Source: Aegilops tauschii subsp. strangulata
Lineage: Eukaryota; Streptophyta; Magnoliopsida; Poales; Poaceae
Reading direction: 5' to 3'
NCBI RefSeq assembly: GCF_002575655.3
Contig: NC_053036.3
Span: 647,240,736 to 647,304,735, forward strand
DNA: 64,000 bases
Positions 1 through 11,294 of the stretch are shown here, piece after piece. Under the pieces are notes generated by a model. It was not told the origin of the DNA, did not search any database, and was given only the letters and a program-made list of their open reading frames with translations. Both the position numbers and the translations under genes were made by a program. How positions within the stretch are numbered: position 1 is the first letter of the stretch; every line of letters starts with the position of its first letter.

Positions 1-133
1 TACAGAACCAGCATAGTTCACCACCACACCCAAAATCTCACCGAGCACAAAACCAACAATTTTAGATGGCACGCAGGCCCGAATAAGATAAAGGGGCACG
101 CAGGCCACCACCTACGCAGCAAAAGAAAGGCAG

Positions 134-2347
134 CTACAACGAAGCGCCATCGGCTTGGGATGAAAGCAAATTGGCAGACGCCCGCACTATGTCGATCAAC
201 ATCTCCAGGCCGTCACGATCCACAGTTTTAGTCAATGATTTCCACTGCTGCAAGAGTATTGACATTTTAAACAGAACATCAGCAGGTTTGTTAGGGAAGA
301 CACCCTCGATAGTAAACTTGTTTCGAGTAGTCCAAAGAGCCCAGCAAAGGGCGCCCATCCCAGTCCAGAAAAGCCTTTTGGCCTGGCCATTCAGGCCAGC
401 CATCATGGAACAAACATCAGCAAAGGAACCTGGGTTCCAAGAAGTCGAATACCACGATGGGACACAACCCCAAATCAACAAGGCTAAATCGCACTTAAAG
501 AAAATGTGATTAGTGTCTTCGAGAGAAGAACACAAAGCAAACAAAGCGGAACCTGGCCCGTTCCTTTTCTGAATCTGGTCAGCCGAGGGAAGCCGGCCCC
601 TGAAGGCCTACCATAGGAAAATTTTGATCTTAGGGGGAACCCTAGCCAACCAGATGCGCTTGAACCTCAAGGTAGAAGGGCCAGAGATAACACGACTATA
701 CAAAGACTTGACCGAAAACTTCCTAGATGTGGTATGGGGCCAGGAGACAGAGTCCGCCTCCTCCGAGGCCGCAGGAAACAAAGCAGCGAGGTGATGCCAG
801 TCACCCAACTCTTCAGGAGAAAGAGACCTCCGAAATCCCAAGTCCCACCCGTTATGCGAGAGCTCAGAGATTGAAATCTCAGGATTGGGGCAGTACGAGA
901 ACAAAACTGGAAAGGAGGATGCCAGGGGGGCATCCCCAGTCCACCAGTCCAACCAAAAGCGGGTCGAAGCCCCGTTGTTGACCACAAACTTGACATGAGC
1001 ACGAAACACGTCCCTAACCTTGACGAGGTCAGACCAAAACTGGGAGGCCCCATTCGCAATCGCAAACATAGGGCTTTTGCTAGGGAAATACTTGGCTTTT
1101 AGAATCTGGAACCATAGAGCCTCGGGATCAGCGGTCATGATCCTCCACCACCATTTAACAATGAAACACGTGTTCATCACCTGAGTGTTAAGAATTCCAA
1201 GCCCCCCAAGGCTTTTAGGTTTACAAATGATGTCCCATTTGACTAACCTGTATTTTCGTTTGTTCTCAGCAGCGTTCCAAAAGAAAGCCCCTCTATGCTT
1301 GTCAAATCCCGCATGAGTCCCTTTAGATAGCCTAAAGAAGTCCATGGTGAACAAAGGTATGGAAGAGAGACATGAATTGATGAGGGCCACTTTACCAACA
1401 ACAGTGTTGTACCTACCACGCCACAGTAAAACTCTGTTCCCCACCTTGGCCACCAGAGGCTTAAATTCCTTAGAGTAGAGCCGAGACGGAGAAATAGGTA
1501 GACCCAAGTATTTGAAACGGAAGACACCCAAGGAGCAATTAAGCAAGCGAGAGATACACAAAGCTTCAACCTCGTCCACACCCATAACTATGGCCTCACT
1601 TTTGGAGAGATTAATTTTGAGCCCCGACAAGGCTTCAAAACAGAGGAGAATGAATTTGAGATTAGCAATACAAGAATCATTCGCCTCCACAAGAATGATA
1701 GTGTCATACGCGTATTGGAGATGGGTGAGGCCCGTAGGGAGGAGGTGGGAAATCATAGGGGAGATGTGGCCAACCGAAGCTGCCCTGTCCAGCATGCATG
1801 ACAGCGCATCAGCAACGAAGTTGAACAGAGTTGGAGATGTTGGATCCCCTTGCCGAAGGCCACGGCCATTGGCAAAGTACTTACTAACATTACCATTCAC
1901 AGATATCGCAGTATGTCCACCCGACACCAATTGCATCAGACGATGAACCACCCCTGGGTCAAAGCCCTTAGCATGTAGAACATGACGAAGAAAGTCCCAG
2001 TTAACCGAATCGTATGCTTTCTCAAAGTCGAGTTTAAGAATTAAGGCTTTGGAGCCCCTCTTATTAAGGTCATGCACTACCCCACGCAGGCACAGAATGC
2101 CGTCTAGAATGAATCTCCCTTTGATAAAAGCGGATTGGGTCGGGCTAATGATGCGATGAGCCACGGGTGTTAGCCTCGTCGCCATACTTTTCGCAGGGAA
2201 TTTAGCGAAGTTGTTAATCAGCGCAATGGGACGGAATTGTGAGATGGAGTCAGCACCCTTGACTTTGGGGATGAGAGTAAGGATAACATAGTTTAGGCGA
2301 GAGATGTCGACTGTACCAAGCCAAAAATCTTGGATGATCTTGCACAC
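134..2347 (-). pseudogene. LINE ORF2 reverse transcriptase with zf-RVT, broken
   Basis: This is the RT core and C-terminal region of a plant L1 LINE. The frame at 608-2,347 (579 codons) begins within the RT domain and shows the fingers and palm motifs QFRPIALIN, KLDFEKAYDSVNWDFL and GRGLRQGDPTSP. The catalytic YADD box reads YAYD (1,703-1,714), so one metal-binding Asp is lost. The zf-RVT region follows (WLARVPPKIKIFLW). A TAG stop at 608-610 interrupts the frame, which then continues in phase as AFRGRLPSADQIQKRN and on through 134-544 (CSSLEDTNHIFFKCDLA, then LWTTRNKFTIEG). An intact enzyme would perform target-primed reverse transcription in the nucleus; this copy should be inactive. Confidence 0.9.
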
Positions 2348-2359
2348 AAGCGAGCGGAG

Positions 2360-5300
2360 AGCGGGCCTTCAGAGGCAGGGTGAGGCTCGAACAGTACACC
2401 ATCATCTTGAGGCTCTCTTTGGTGGGGAAGGTGACAGCGAATTCAGACTCACATAGCTGATGGATCTTCCAATCCCATCCATCCACCCCCCCCCCCCCAT
2501 TCCTTCAGCTCAGCAGAAATGACTTGGGTCGTAACCGGTTCGGAGGTGACCGAAATGACAGCAGCGTTGCAGGCGACAGGGGCAATGATAGGCATACACA
2601 GGTCCCCATCTAAGGCGAAGAAGGAGCATCCACGCAGGCCCAACCCGAACTGCTTGAAGGAGTGGAAACTAGATCGGTTCGAACAATTGACAGTGAGGTG
2701 ACCCTCCTCCCTACAGATCAAGCAGAAAGGGGGGGGACTTGCAGCGGGATTGGAAGTGCCCAGATCTTTGGCAAGCAAAGCACGTGAGAGTAGCCGAGCC
2801 CGAGGACGCACCGCCCCCGACGGCCAGAGCTGCGCCGCGAGAGGGAACAAAGCCCTGAGGAAGGGGAGGGGGAGGGGGAGGGGGAAGGATCCCATCGCCC
2901 ACCGCCGCCGAGGATGAGCCCATCTACATGGGAGAGGTACGCCTGGCCTTGGAAGGGAAGCCATACGGACTGGAACCAGCGCCGCCCTACGCCCGGCCAC
3001 TGTCGTGGCCCCTGCGGCCGCCTGCGTGCCCCCCAGCGCCAGGACCAAAGCCGGAGCCGCCTCCACGGCCAACCACCGGAACCGATCCGCCCGAGCCCCG
3101 CGGCAGAGAGGGCCGGGCGCCCCCAGGGGCCACCGACGACCCCGCGGCCGCAGCCTCCCAGGGATCCACCGCCGCCGCCTCCGCACGCGCCAGGACCCGC
3201 AGCCCAAGCCTCGTGCTCCGCCGCGACCTGCTCGCGAGCAACCCGCTCCGCCTCCAGCTTGGACCGCCGCGCGGCCTCATACTCCAGATCTGGGAGCGGC
3301 CCGCCTCCGAGGAACCTTCACGACCATGCTTGCTACTAGAGAGGGCCTCAGAAGAGGAGGCGCGGGATTTTTCCATCGAGAGAACCGCGGCGAAGGACGC
3401 CAGGAGGGGAGGACGAGGTTTGGATCTGAGAAGATGACGAATGCGAGAGGGGAAGCGACGCACGTCAAGACGAGAAGCAGGAAACCCTAGATCGGGGTCA
3501 AGGCAACCCTTCCTGATCCATATATACCCAGAAAGGCGAGGGCCACCGGGCCGCCCTTCTGGGGCCACGCAAGCCAGCGGGCCGACCGACCCACTCGGCC
3601 CACCCGAGGGCAAGGGGGGGAAAAGATCCAAGTCAGAAAGCACTAGGGCCACCAGGGCCCGCGGCCCAGACGGCCCAACATCCTGGCCATGGCCCACCGA
3701 CAGGATCTGCACCAGCGGGAGACCCTAGCCTAGGGTTCCCCCCGATGGCGCGCCGCCGCCGCCGACGAGCTGCCCATGCAGCGCGGCGAAGAGGACCCTG
3801 GCCGCCGCCCCAACGACGATCCAGGGGAGGGAGCGGGCGGGGAACCCGCCGACGGCGAGCAAGGGACTGAGCCAGAGTCAACATAGGGACGCGGGGGAGA
3901 GAGGGGGACCACAGATCGCCAGCGCTTACCAGATCTATGACCCCGGCGGCGATCCACACACCACCCGGCCTCGGCCACCACCGGCAAAGCCACGCGGCCG
4001 CGCCCACCCGGAACAAACTTACGTGCCTTGGACGCAGCACCATGACGAGGGGAGGGAAGACCGGCAACGGGGAGGCGGTCATCCACATCGGAGGGGGACT
4101 TGCAGCGGGATTGGAAGTGCCCAGATCTTTGGCAAGCAAAGCACATGAGAGTAGCCGAGCCCGAGGACGCACCGCCCCCGACGGCCGGAGCTGCGCCGCG
4201 AGAGGGAACAAAGCCCTGAGGAAGGGGAGGGGGAGGGGGAGGGGGAAGGATCCCATCGCCCACCGCCGCCGAGGATGAGCCCATCTACATGGGAGAGGTA
4301 CGCCTGGCCTTGGAAGGGAAGCCATACGGACTGGAACCAGCGCCGCCCTACGCCCGGCCACTGTCGTGGCCCCTGCGGCCGCCTGCGTGCCCCCCAGCGC
4401 CAGGACCAAAGCCGGAGCCGCCTCCACGGCCAACCACCGGAACCGATCCGCCCGAGCCCCGCGGCAGAGAGGGCCGGGCGCCCCCAGGGGCCACCGACGA
4501 CCCCGCGGCCGCAGCCTCCCAGGGATCCACCGCCGCCGCCTCCACACGCGCCAGGACCCGCCGCCCAAGCCTCGTGCTCCGCCGCGACCTGCTCGCGAGC
4601 AACCCGCTCCGCCTCCAGCTTGGACCGCCGCGCGGCCTCATACTCCAGATCTGGGGAGCGGCCCGCCTCCGAGGAACCTTCACGACCATGCTTGCTACTA
4701 GAGAGGGCCTCAGAAGAGGAGGCGCGGGATTTTTCCGTCGAGAGAACCGCGGCGAAGGACGCCAGGAGGGGAGGACGAGGTTTGGATCTGAGAAGACGAC
4801 GAATGCGAGAGGGGAAGCGACGCACGTCAAGACGAGAAGCAGGAAACCCTAGATCGGGGTCAAGGCAACCCTTCCTGATCCATATATACCCAGAAAGGCG
4901 AGGGCCACCGGGCCGCCCTTCTGGGGCCACGCAAGCCAGCGGGCCGACCGACCCACTCGGCCCACCCGAGCACAAGGGGGGAAAAAGATCCAAGTCAGAA
5001 AGCACTGGGGCCACCAGGGCTCGCGGCCCAGACGGCCCAACATCCTGGCCATGGCCCACCGACAGGATCTGCACCAGCGGGAGACCCTAGCCTAGGGTTT
5101 CCCCCCGATGGCGCGCCGCCGCCGCCGACGAGCTGCCCATGCAGCGCGGCGAAGAGGACCCTGGCCGCCGCCCCAACGACGATCCAGGGGAGGGAGCGGG
5201 CGGGGAACCCGCCGACGGCGAGCAAGGGACTGAGCCAGAGTCAACATAGGGACGCGGGGGAGAGAGGGGGACCACAGATCGCCAGCGCTTACCAGATCTA

Positions 5301-5712
5301 TGACCCCGGCGGCGATCCACACACCACCCGGCCTCGGCCACCACCAGCAAAGCCACGCGGCCGCGCCCACCCGGAGCAAACTTACGTGCCTTGGACGCAG
5401 CACCACGTCGAGGGGAGGGAAGACCGGCAACGGGGAGGCGGTCATCCACATCGGAGTCAGATGCGTAATCGCCCAGGGCCCATAACCTATTTGCCCGCGG
5501 CAGGCCACCGCCGGCGAGGGGAAGGGAGCAGCCCAACTCCGGGAGCGGGGAGGGGGGAGGACGGGGACAGAGCCGGTCAGGGAGGGTAGCGGGTACGCAT
5601 CGTCCGCCGGCGAGGGCACATGGGAGGGGGGGAAGGGGGGAGAGGAGACGGGAGGGAGGAGGGGAAGCGGAGCCATTCAAAAGATGTTCGCTCGATGGCA
5701 AAGACTGTTTCC
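2360..5712 (-). pseudogene. LINE ORF1 (gag-like, CCHC knuckles), duplicated and frameshifted
   Basis: This is the RNA-binding ORF1 of the same LINE, in several broken frames. The N-terminal part is Pro/Ser/Arg-rich and includes GDYASDSDVDDRLPVAGL near 5,450. Knuckle 1, CFACQRSGHFQSRC (CX2CX4HX4C), occurs twice, near 2,740-2,800 and 4,100-4,160, because of a tandem duplication. Knuckle 2, CLICREEGHLTVNC, follows once, near 2,680-2,725. The C-terminal part (WDWKIHQLCESEFAVTFPTKESLKMM, split here as two motifs WDWKIHQLCE and FAVTFPTKESLKMM) lies at 2,395-2,486. It then runs almost directly into the RT frame at about 2,350. ORF1 proteins of this type package LINE RNA. The 1,361-bp duplication is not a multiple of three, so the frame is lost. 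Confidence 0.75.
2733..5455. repeat. 1.36-kb tandem duplication inside LINE ORF1
   Basis: Two near-identical units, about 2,733-4,094 and 4,095-5,455, are offset by about 1,361-1,363 bp. For example, 'gcagcgggattggaagtgcc' occurs at 2,741 and 4,102, and 'gaccctagcctaggg' at 3,721 and 5,083. The two units differ by few substitutions and small indels. The unit runs, in gene sense, from the SDVDDRLPV segment to the knuckle end RCKSP. Confidence 0.92.
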
Positions 5713-7001
5713 GACACATGCCCTATTGTTCCTCGTCGGAGTCCATGCCTAGACGTGCGGTCCATGATAGACTTGGACGGGTCGACCTCGTGGTCGTTGC
5801 GGCCCGATGTGAACAGCGCAACGAGTAGAGAGAGAGTGGGGAGGGAACCTGAATCTCTATCCACGGCATATGCCTTTTGCATTCTTAATCTGCAGGGACG
5901 AAGATGCCTTACTTTTGAGTGGAGACGCAAAATGCACGCACTCATCAGTGCTGACTGCTGAGTTGTGTTTCATGGGCTTTCTTTACCTTTGTTCTTTACC
6001 TTTGTGCCGAGGCAACTAGTGAAGTTTCCTGTTACTGTGCACGCCTTTACCCCTCTCCCTCCTTCCTATGGATGCATGCAGGCCCTTTGCTCCTTTTGCT
6101 GGATGGATTGGATTCCTTGCTTTCTTTGCTTTGTTTGGAGGAAACAAACAACATATGCATGGAACTAACAGTTAATTAACTTGCATCTGATGTGGATTTC
6201 AGTGCGTGCGATTCAGTAGTAATAATACTCAAGAGGATGGATGAAGCACAAGGTAGGAGTATTCGTGCTGTCGCCCATCTCAAAAGGAACAAAGCAGCAT
6301 CGCTCCATCGATTACGCAAATACGGTAAGCCCAACGATACTAGTATATGCATTGTGCCACTACTATTGGTACACTACGCATCGAGTGAAACATAAACCTT
6401 TACACCGCACTGCACACACACACACGGCCTCCTCTTTGCTTTGTTCAAGTTCAAACCATGCATCCATGTCGTCGGCATCTGCATGCAAGCCCATGTTTTT
6501 GCATGCCGTCGCTGACTCCGATAACGAGTTGTTGATCGAGGCTCCAGCTGCCCTGCACTGCACTGCACGGCGTCCAAATAACAGTGGCAGTGACAGTTCT
6601 CCGCTGATGATTATTGCCTTGATTAACTCTGATGATGTGTGTCAAATATAGTACTCCCTTCTATCCATATTACTCGTCGTGCCCGGTGACCAGTGAGAGT
6701 GCCACGTCCACGTGGATATATATGGATAGGAAGAAACAATCCATTACCATCCATGCATGATCTCCTCCATGTGAGGGTGGTCCAGCAGGGACTGATGAAT
6801 CATGGTCATCAAGGGAGGGAATGGGGATGACGCAGTGGGTCAGTCAGTGTGCGCTCAGATGCATGTGGCGCCATGTCAATTATGCCCTGGGTAGACATAT
6901 GGATGCATGCATGCATCACTCTCACAGATCATTTGCTGCTATAGTTTGTATCTCCCTTCCTCGGCCAGATGTTTCTTTTTCCTCCTGATCAAGTCCCTGC
7001 T

Positions 7002-8417
7002 AGAGCAACTCCAACGCGCCGACCCAAATGGACGGCGGATTTGTCCGCTTTTATTTGTTTGGATTAGCCGTCCGCTCGGCGTCCGTCCTCTTTAAAATTT
7101 GGATCGGCAGTGCGCCCAACGATGGCGACCCATTTCATGTCCGCACGCAAAATTCAAAAAAGGCCCGTGGCCATAGATCATGCCAGCGGCCATGTCGTCG
7201 TCCGAAGTTCGTGCCGGCACCATGCCAGCGCCGGCATACAATGCCAGCTTCAGAAAAACAGCACGCAGTTCAGCGCGCACTTGCCAGCGGCCGGCACACA
7301 TGCCAACACACAAAAAAGGGCGGGAGAGTTCGACCACGCCATCACGGCCGTGGTCATGCCAGCACACTTGCCGACATACAAAAAAGGATGGCGCTCGCCG
7401 CCATAGATCACTCGTCGTCAAACTTGAGCATGTCGGCCTGCATCTTCTCGAACCACGGCCTCTTCCTTGGCGACACGGTGTTTAGATCCACCTTCATGAT
7501 CTCCACCCCCGTCATCATGCTCGCGAGAGCCACTTCTTTCGTCTTGGTCTTGGCATTGGCGGCCTCGATCTCTAGCATCTTGGCTTGCTTCTCCGCCTCC
7601 ATGTCAAGCCTCCTTCTTTGGATCTCTATGAAGGCGTTCATTTGTTCTTCCTTGTATCGCCGGCGCTCCTGCTCCCTCGAGTCCTTCTTCATCATCATGC
7701 CCTCCACGCTTGGTTAGTGAGCTCGTCCTCGAACAAAGGCTCCCCTTCGATGTCCAACTCGTCCTCTTCCTCGAGACCGTAGTCCTCCGGAAACTCGTGG
7801 TCGAGCAGGAAGCCGTCCAGGTCCACGCCGACCTGATCATGCATGAAGGCGACCAGATCTTTATCAAAGATGGATGGGGTGAATGGCCCTCGGCCATCCT
7901 GGCTTTGTGTCTCGTCGGGGTCGTCCCTTGCGTCCGCCGCGTGCCTCCGGCCCTTTCTCTTCGCCGACTCCCTTGCCCGCTCTTCGTCCGTCAGCTTCTT
8001 CTTCGGCTTGGGTGCGGCGGCGGTCTTGTGGGGGGCGCGAGGCTTGCCTTTGCCGGGGGGGCGGACATGATGTCGGACGAGGCGAGGGAGGCGAGGCCGG
8101 CGGCGACATCCAGGTAGGCGTCCATGGCGAGCGGCGGTAGCACGCGCGGGCGGAATGGTTTTGGGGAAAATGGAGGAAAATGATGGAGGCTGGCACCGAC
8201 CAGTAGGTCAGGGGAGGAGTAGGCGGGCGTGCGTGCGCGTCCGTCTCGTGTCCGCGCCGACGCAAATCCGGCTAAAAAATGGGCCGGAAATGGGTCGGCA
8301 GACGGACGAAAAGCGTACGCGCGTCCGTTTGGGTCGGCGCGTTGGGCCGACTTTTCTGTCCGCGCCGACCCAAACGGACGCGCACGGACGAAATGGGTCG
8401 GCGCGTTGGAGTTGCTC
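7002..8417 (-). mobile_element. PIF/Harbinger-type transposon, internally deleted
   Basis: Terminal inverted repeats of GAGCAACTCCAACGCGCCGA lie at both ends (7,002 onward and, inverted, up to 8,417). They are flanked by CTA on the left and TTA on the right, consistent with a 3-bp TWA-type TSD carrying one mutation. The paralogous block P3 at about 48,965-48,985 has a single TTA at this point and no insert, so it serves as the empty site. The interior encodes only remnants of a Harbinger ORF1. No DDE transposase is visible, so the element is non-autonomous. Confidence 0.88.
7408..8125 (-). pseudogene. Harbinger ORF1 remnant (Myb/NAM-associated type)
   Basis: Minus-strand fragments match the accessory ORF1 protein of plant PIF/Harbinger elements. 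A start-like segment, MDAYLDVAAGLASLASSD, lies at about 8,070-8,125. A charged stretch (LTDEERARESAKRKGRRHAA) follows near 7,940-8,010, then FDKDLVAFMHDQVGVDLDGF and DHEFPEDYGLEEEDELD at 7,740-7,880. The C-terminal helix (EQERRRYKEEQMNAFIEIQR, then ALASMMTGVEIMKVDL, then SPRKRPWFEKMQADML) spans 7,408-7,690. At least one frameshift and a stop separate the parts. ORF1 of this family carries a Myb-like DNA-binding domain needed for transposition, but that domain is not visible here. Confidence 0.65.
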
Positions 8418-8817
8418 TTAGTCTTCTATTCTGTTCTTCAGGCGAGCGTATCTGTCTTTCCTGCAGGATTTCCCACTCGCCTTATCAAACTATATGCTGA
8501 CCTGACAAATCTACTTCACACAAATAAAGTCGAGCTAGTTGTCAGTTATCTAGTAACCCATCATCTAGCTAAGGTTGTCCACTCCCCACCCTCTCTTTCT
8601 TTTCCTCCAAAGTAATATGCAGGATTAATGCATGTTTCCCCATAATAACAACTATATACGAGTACATTAATCGGTGGCAGTCCGACCAAGCAGGATATCT
8701 TCTTGGTGTTTTATTCGTCACTTTAGCTATATGTAAGTCACATGAATTCTAAATTTGGCTAGGTCAATTTTCTGACTTGATTATTTTGTCAAAATTTGTG
8801 TTGTTTTTCTCTTTGTG

Positions 8818-8972
8818 TTACTTAGGTTGATTTTTGACTTGTCCCTGTTTGGGGTAAGTCAATTTTTTCTTAGGCTGAATTTTTGACTTGTCCCTATTTG
8901 GGGTAAGTCAATTTTTTCTTAGGCTGGATTTTTGACTTGCCCCTGTTTGGGTTAAGTCAATTTTTTCAGTGG
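8818..8972. repeat. Three-copy ~52-bp tandem repeat in P1
   Basis: The unit 'tttttgacttgtccctgtttggggtaagtcaattttttc' occurs three times with minor changes. A similar, more degenerate array lies at 51,375-51,530 in P3, so it predates the P1/P3 duplication. Confidence 0.75.
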
Positions 8973-9380
8973 GATTTAATCCCGTTGCACATTGCTTGTA
9001 TTTTGGTTTGTATGTTTTTTTACTTTCGCTTCTTTTTTTATGTTTTCGACCGTTTATTTCTACATGGGTATTTTTTCTGCATGTGTATGAGTGGAAATGT
9101 ATACATGCTATAACTCTACAGTATGTGTGTTAATTACACGCGGGTATGAAAAATGCACTATTATATGCTTATTCTTTGTATATTGAAAAATCACAATTTC
9201 AATGCAAAGTTGCGTGCAATTTTTTAATGTTTTTTATTTTCTTTCATATTAAAGGGTAATATTAATGCCACCATTTCATTATTTCTTAAAGAAATTCATC
9301 TTTTTCATTTTTACTTCATTTTCTTTTATTAAAGGGTAATACCAATGCCACTAACTCATTCTTCCTTTGGAAAAATTCAT
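8973..9380. repeat. AT-rich tail of P1 with two copies of the 'AATGCCACTAATTCATT' unit
   Basis: No gene is present. Two units of 'gggtaataccaatgccacta' type start at about 9,256 and 9,333. The same unit recurs at least ten times in P3 (51,779-53,373). Confidence 0.6.
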
Positions 9381-9830
9381 TATTTTTATATCCTCTTGAA
9401 ATCCGTAGGCCTTGCAGAGTGCTCTCTAATTTGAGCAACCAAAATATGTGTGATTTACTGCATTGTAGAGCTTAACCAAAAAAGCGTAACCATGTTGAGT
9501 CCTAAGGTGAGCTATCTTCTTCTCCATATTCTCACTATCTTCGAAACCGAGCTTCTCCAACACAAACTGTCTTGCATGGCAGGGGATGCACTACTTGAAT
9601 TGTAAAAAACAGAAATTATATGTTGAAGCAAAGAGGCACAAGTCATGCTTAATTACGAAAAAATACTTGTCATCGTTACGTATCGTAAAAACTTCGAAGG
9701 TCTCGTCCAGCTTGATGGTGAAGAACCTATCGTCTTCCGGTGAGGCCTATCCCACATACCCCGGTCGTCGCTGTAGTAATCGCACTCAGGGATCCTATCG
9801 CCGCCAGACATTTCCTATGTTTATAATTCG
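9380..9830 (-). pseudogene. CACTA-borne B3-like gene fragment (Y copy)
   Basis: This is a minus-strand homologue of the gene in element Z. The first exon, beginning MSGGDRIPECDYYSDDRGMW near 9,812, is frameshifted. A second exon-like frame at 9,382-9,580 reads ARQFVLEKLGFEDSENM, then LRTQHGYAFLVKLYNAVNHT, a stop codon, and RALCKAYGFQED. It ends at the P1 boundary. The W/RALCKAY-F pattern resembles the C-terminal part of a plant B3 DNA-binding domain; that is an inference from pattern, not from a search. Confidence 0.45.
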
Positions 9831-9974
9831 AAGATAAAAAATCAACGACAATTACCAGGAACTCAACACACATATCACTATTCAGCACGGATTGACTTTC
9901 AGTCGGTCGATTCTTCCTTGAAAACTCTCATATCACGTGGTGTATATGGTGGGCACTCTCTCTCTAATATATTC

Positions 9975-10355
9975 CACCGTCGGTGATGGTCGCTCCTCCC
10001 TTCTTTCCCGAGTGCATTACACCAAAATGACTAGCACATGAGAATGAAGGAGAAGCGACCCCCATGACAACAGTCGGGATTCTTCCTCTCTCATATATGG
10101 TGGACACTCCTCGCTGATTTTTTGACCATCGGTGATGGTCACTACTCCTCCTTTCCCTAGTGTATTACAAAGGTCTAGCACAAGGAGAAGAAGGAGAAGC
10201 GACCCCCACGACAACAGTCGGGATTCTTCCTCTCTCATATATCGACCGTCGGTGATGGTCGCTACTCCTCCTTTCCATAGGGCATTAAGAAGGTCTAGCA
10301 CAAAGAGAAGACGGAGAAGCGACCCCCATAACAACAGTCAGAATTCTTCCTCCAA
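9975..10355. repeat. Three-copy ~120-150-bp tandem repeat in CACTA Y
   Basis: Units begin at 'cggtgatggt' at 9,981, 10,131 and 10,250. Each contains 'ggagaagcgacccccaygac' and 'gggattcttcctctctcata' or a close variant. The function is unknown. Confidence 0.8.
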
Positions 10356-10436
10356 GAACAAATTGGAAGTCACACATGGAGCCTCGAACAAACTGAAAGT
10401 CAATCCGTTACATATATCGAGTAATGACATAAAAAT

Positions 10437-10634
10437 GGCCTATGTTTTGCTCGAATGTCGTTTAATTCCCTTTCCGGCAAATCTAGGGCGCTCGGTATTT
10501 CCTATATCCTAGCACAAGTCGTGCCAAAAATCACGGAAATTTTTGGCATGACCCTTTGCTAAAAATAGGACATTTCGAGCGACTGAAATTTACCAGAATG
10601 GAAATGAATCAACATTTTGGCAAAACATAGGCCA
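10437..10634. repeat. Imperfect fold-back (inverted repeat) in CACTA Y
   Basis: 'ggcctatgttttgc' near 10,437 pairs with 'caaaacataggcc' near 10,621, and pairing continues irregularly inward to a centre near 10,540. A related fold-back lies in element Z at about 27,055-27,215. Confidence 0.6.
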
Positions 10635-11294
10635 CTCGGAGGTCCTCTGCAAACAAGAACACTAAGGCATGGGGACTAGCACTTGCATTTTAATAGGAAG
10701 AACAAATACACAGAAAGTCTTCGACATGGGGATACTTTCCTATGTGCATGTTCATCATTGACATTCACAACACATCATGATCGACATGGGGATCACCTTG
10801 AGGTTGGAGGGAGTCGGTGATGGGGACGACGGCGGGGACGATGGAGGGGCAAATACTTGATTTCTATAGAAACAAAATATAAACAAAAACATTATCATGC
10901 TGATTTTAGGACTTAGTGAAACCCTAGAAGCTATCAACTAAACCCTAGAAGCATCGTAAATCAAAGTGTTATATATCAACTAAAACTATTAACTATCTCT
11001 AAATTTTTACTAGTTCAATTCACCATACTAAATCAAAGTGTTATATATCAACTACGAACTATCAACTAGAAACTATTAACTAAATCAAAGTGTTACATAT
11101 CAAGTAGAAACTATCAACTAAACTGTACTAAATCAAATGTAGTAGGGAGGGGCTATGGATGGAGGAGGGGGAGGAGGGAGGAGGAGGTGCTACTAGAGGA
11201 GGGACGCGGGAGGAGGGGGAGGAGGGGGGAGAAGAGAGGAGGAGGGGCGACGGATGGAGGAGGGAGGAGGAGGGGCGATAGATGGAGAAGGGAG

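Larger units (their letters stand above)
1..5712 (-). mobile_element. L1-type LINE, degenerate, 3' end beyond window
   Basis: A non-LTR retrotransposon lies on the minus strand, with its 5' end near 5,712 and its 3' UTR running off the left edge. Reading leftwards, it has a Pro/Arg-rich gag-like ORF1 with CCHC zinc knuckles, a short ORF1 C-terminal segment, a reverse transcriptase with a C-terminal zf-RVT region, and a 3' UTR (1-133). The endonuclease region expected between ORF1 and the RT is missing. ORF1 carries a 1.36-kb tandem duplication. The right boundary is set where the sequence becomes collinear with the block at 44,887 (at 'gacacatgccc'). No TSD can be read because the 3' end is outside the window. 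The copy is clearly dead. Confidence 0.85.
5713..9380. repeat. Paralogous block P1 (copy 1 of 3)
   Basis: This is non-coding DNA collinear with 41,885-42,967 (P2) and with 44,887-45,480 / 48,217-49,172 / 51,144-53,373 (P3). Shared landmarks include 'ccctattgttcctcgtcgg', 'cttaatctgcagggacgaag', 'ggatttcagtgcgtgcgatt', 'ctcaaaaggaacaaagca' and 'acgagtacattaatcggtgg'. No open frame is conserved among the three copies, so I do not call a gene. The block is interrupted by the Harbinger-type insertion at 7,002-8,417 and ends where CACTA relic Y begins. Confidence 0.85.
9380..11294 (-). mobile_element. CACTA relic Y, left part
   Basis: This stretch is homologous to the part of CACTA element Z at 26,584-28,560, in the same orientation. 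Both carry the small gene near 9,385-9,840 (compare 26,584-27,000), the same fold-back segment, and a GC-rich region. Neither CACTA terminus of Y is visible, so it is truncated on the left. Copia element X is inserted at 11,294/11,295 with TSD GGGAG, and Y resumes at 41,217. Its 'cttagcagcagcgcggg...' subterminal repeats lie there. Confidence 0.7.

Noticed and set aside
2914..5090. Plus-strand Pro/Arg-rich frames up to 271 codons
   Set aside because: They are GC-rich shadows opposite the LINE ORF1, duplicated along with it.
6192..6651. Small plus-strand ORFs in P1
   Set aside because: Not preserved in P2 or P3 (frameshifts and indels), with no codon bias or domain.
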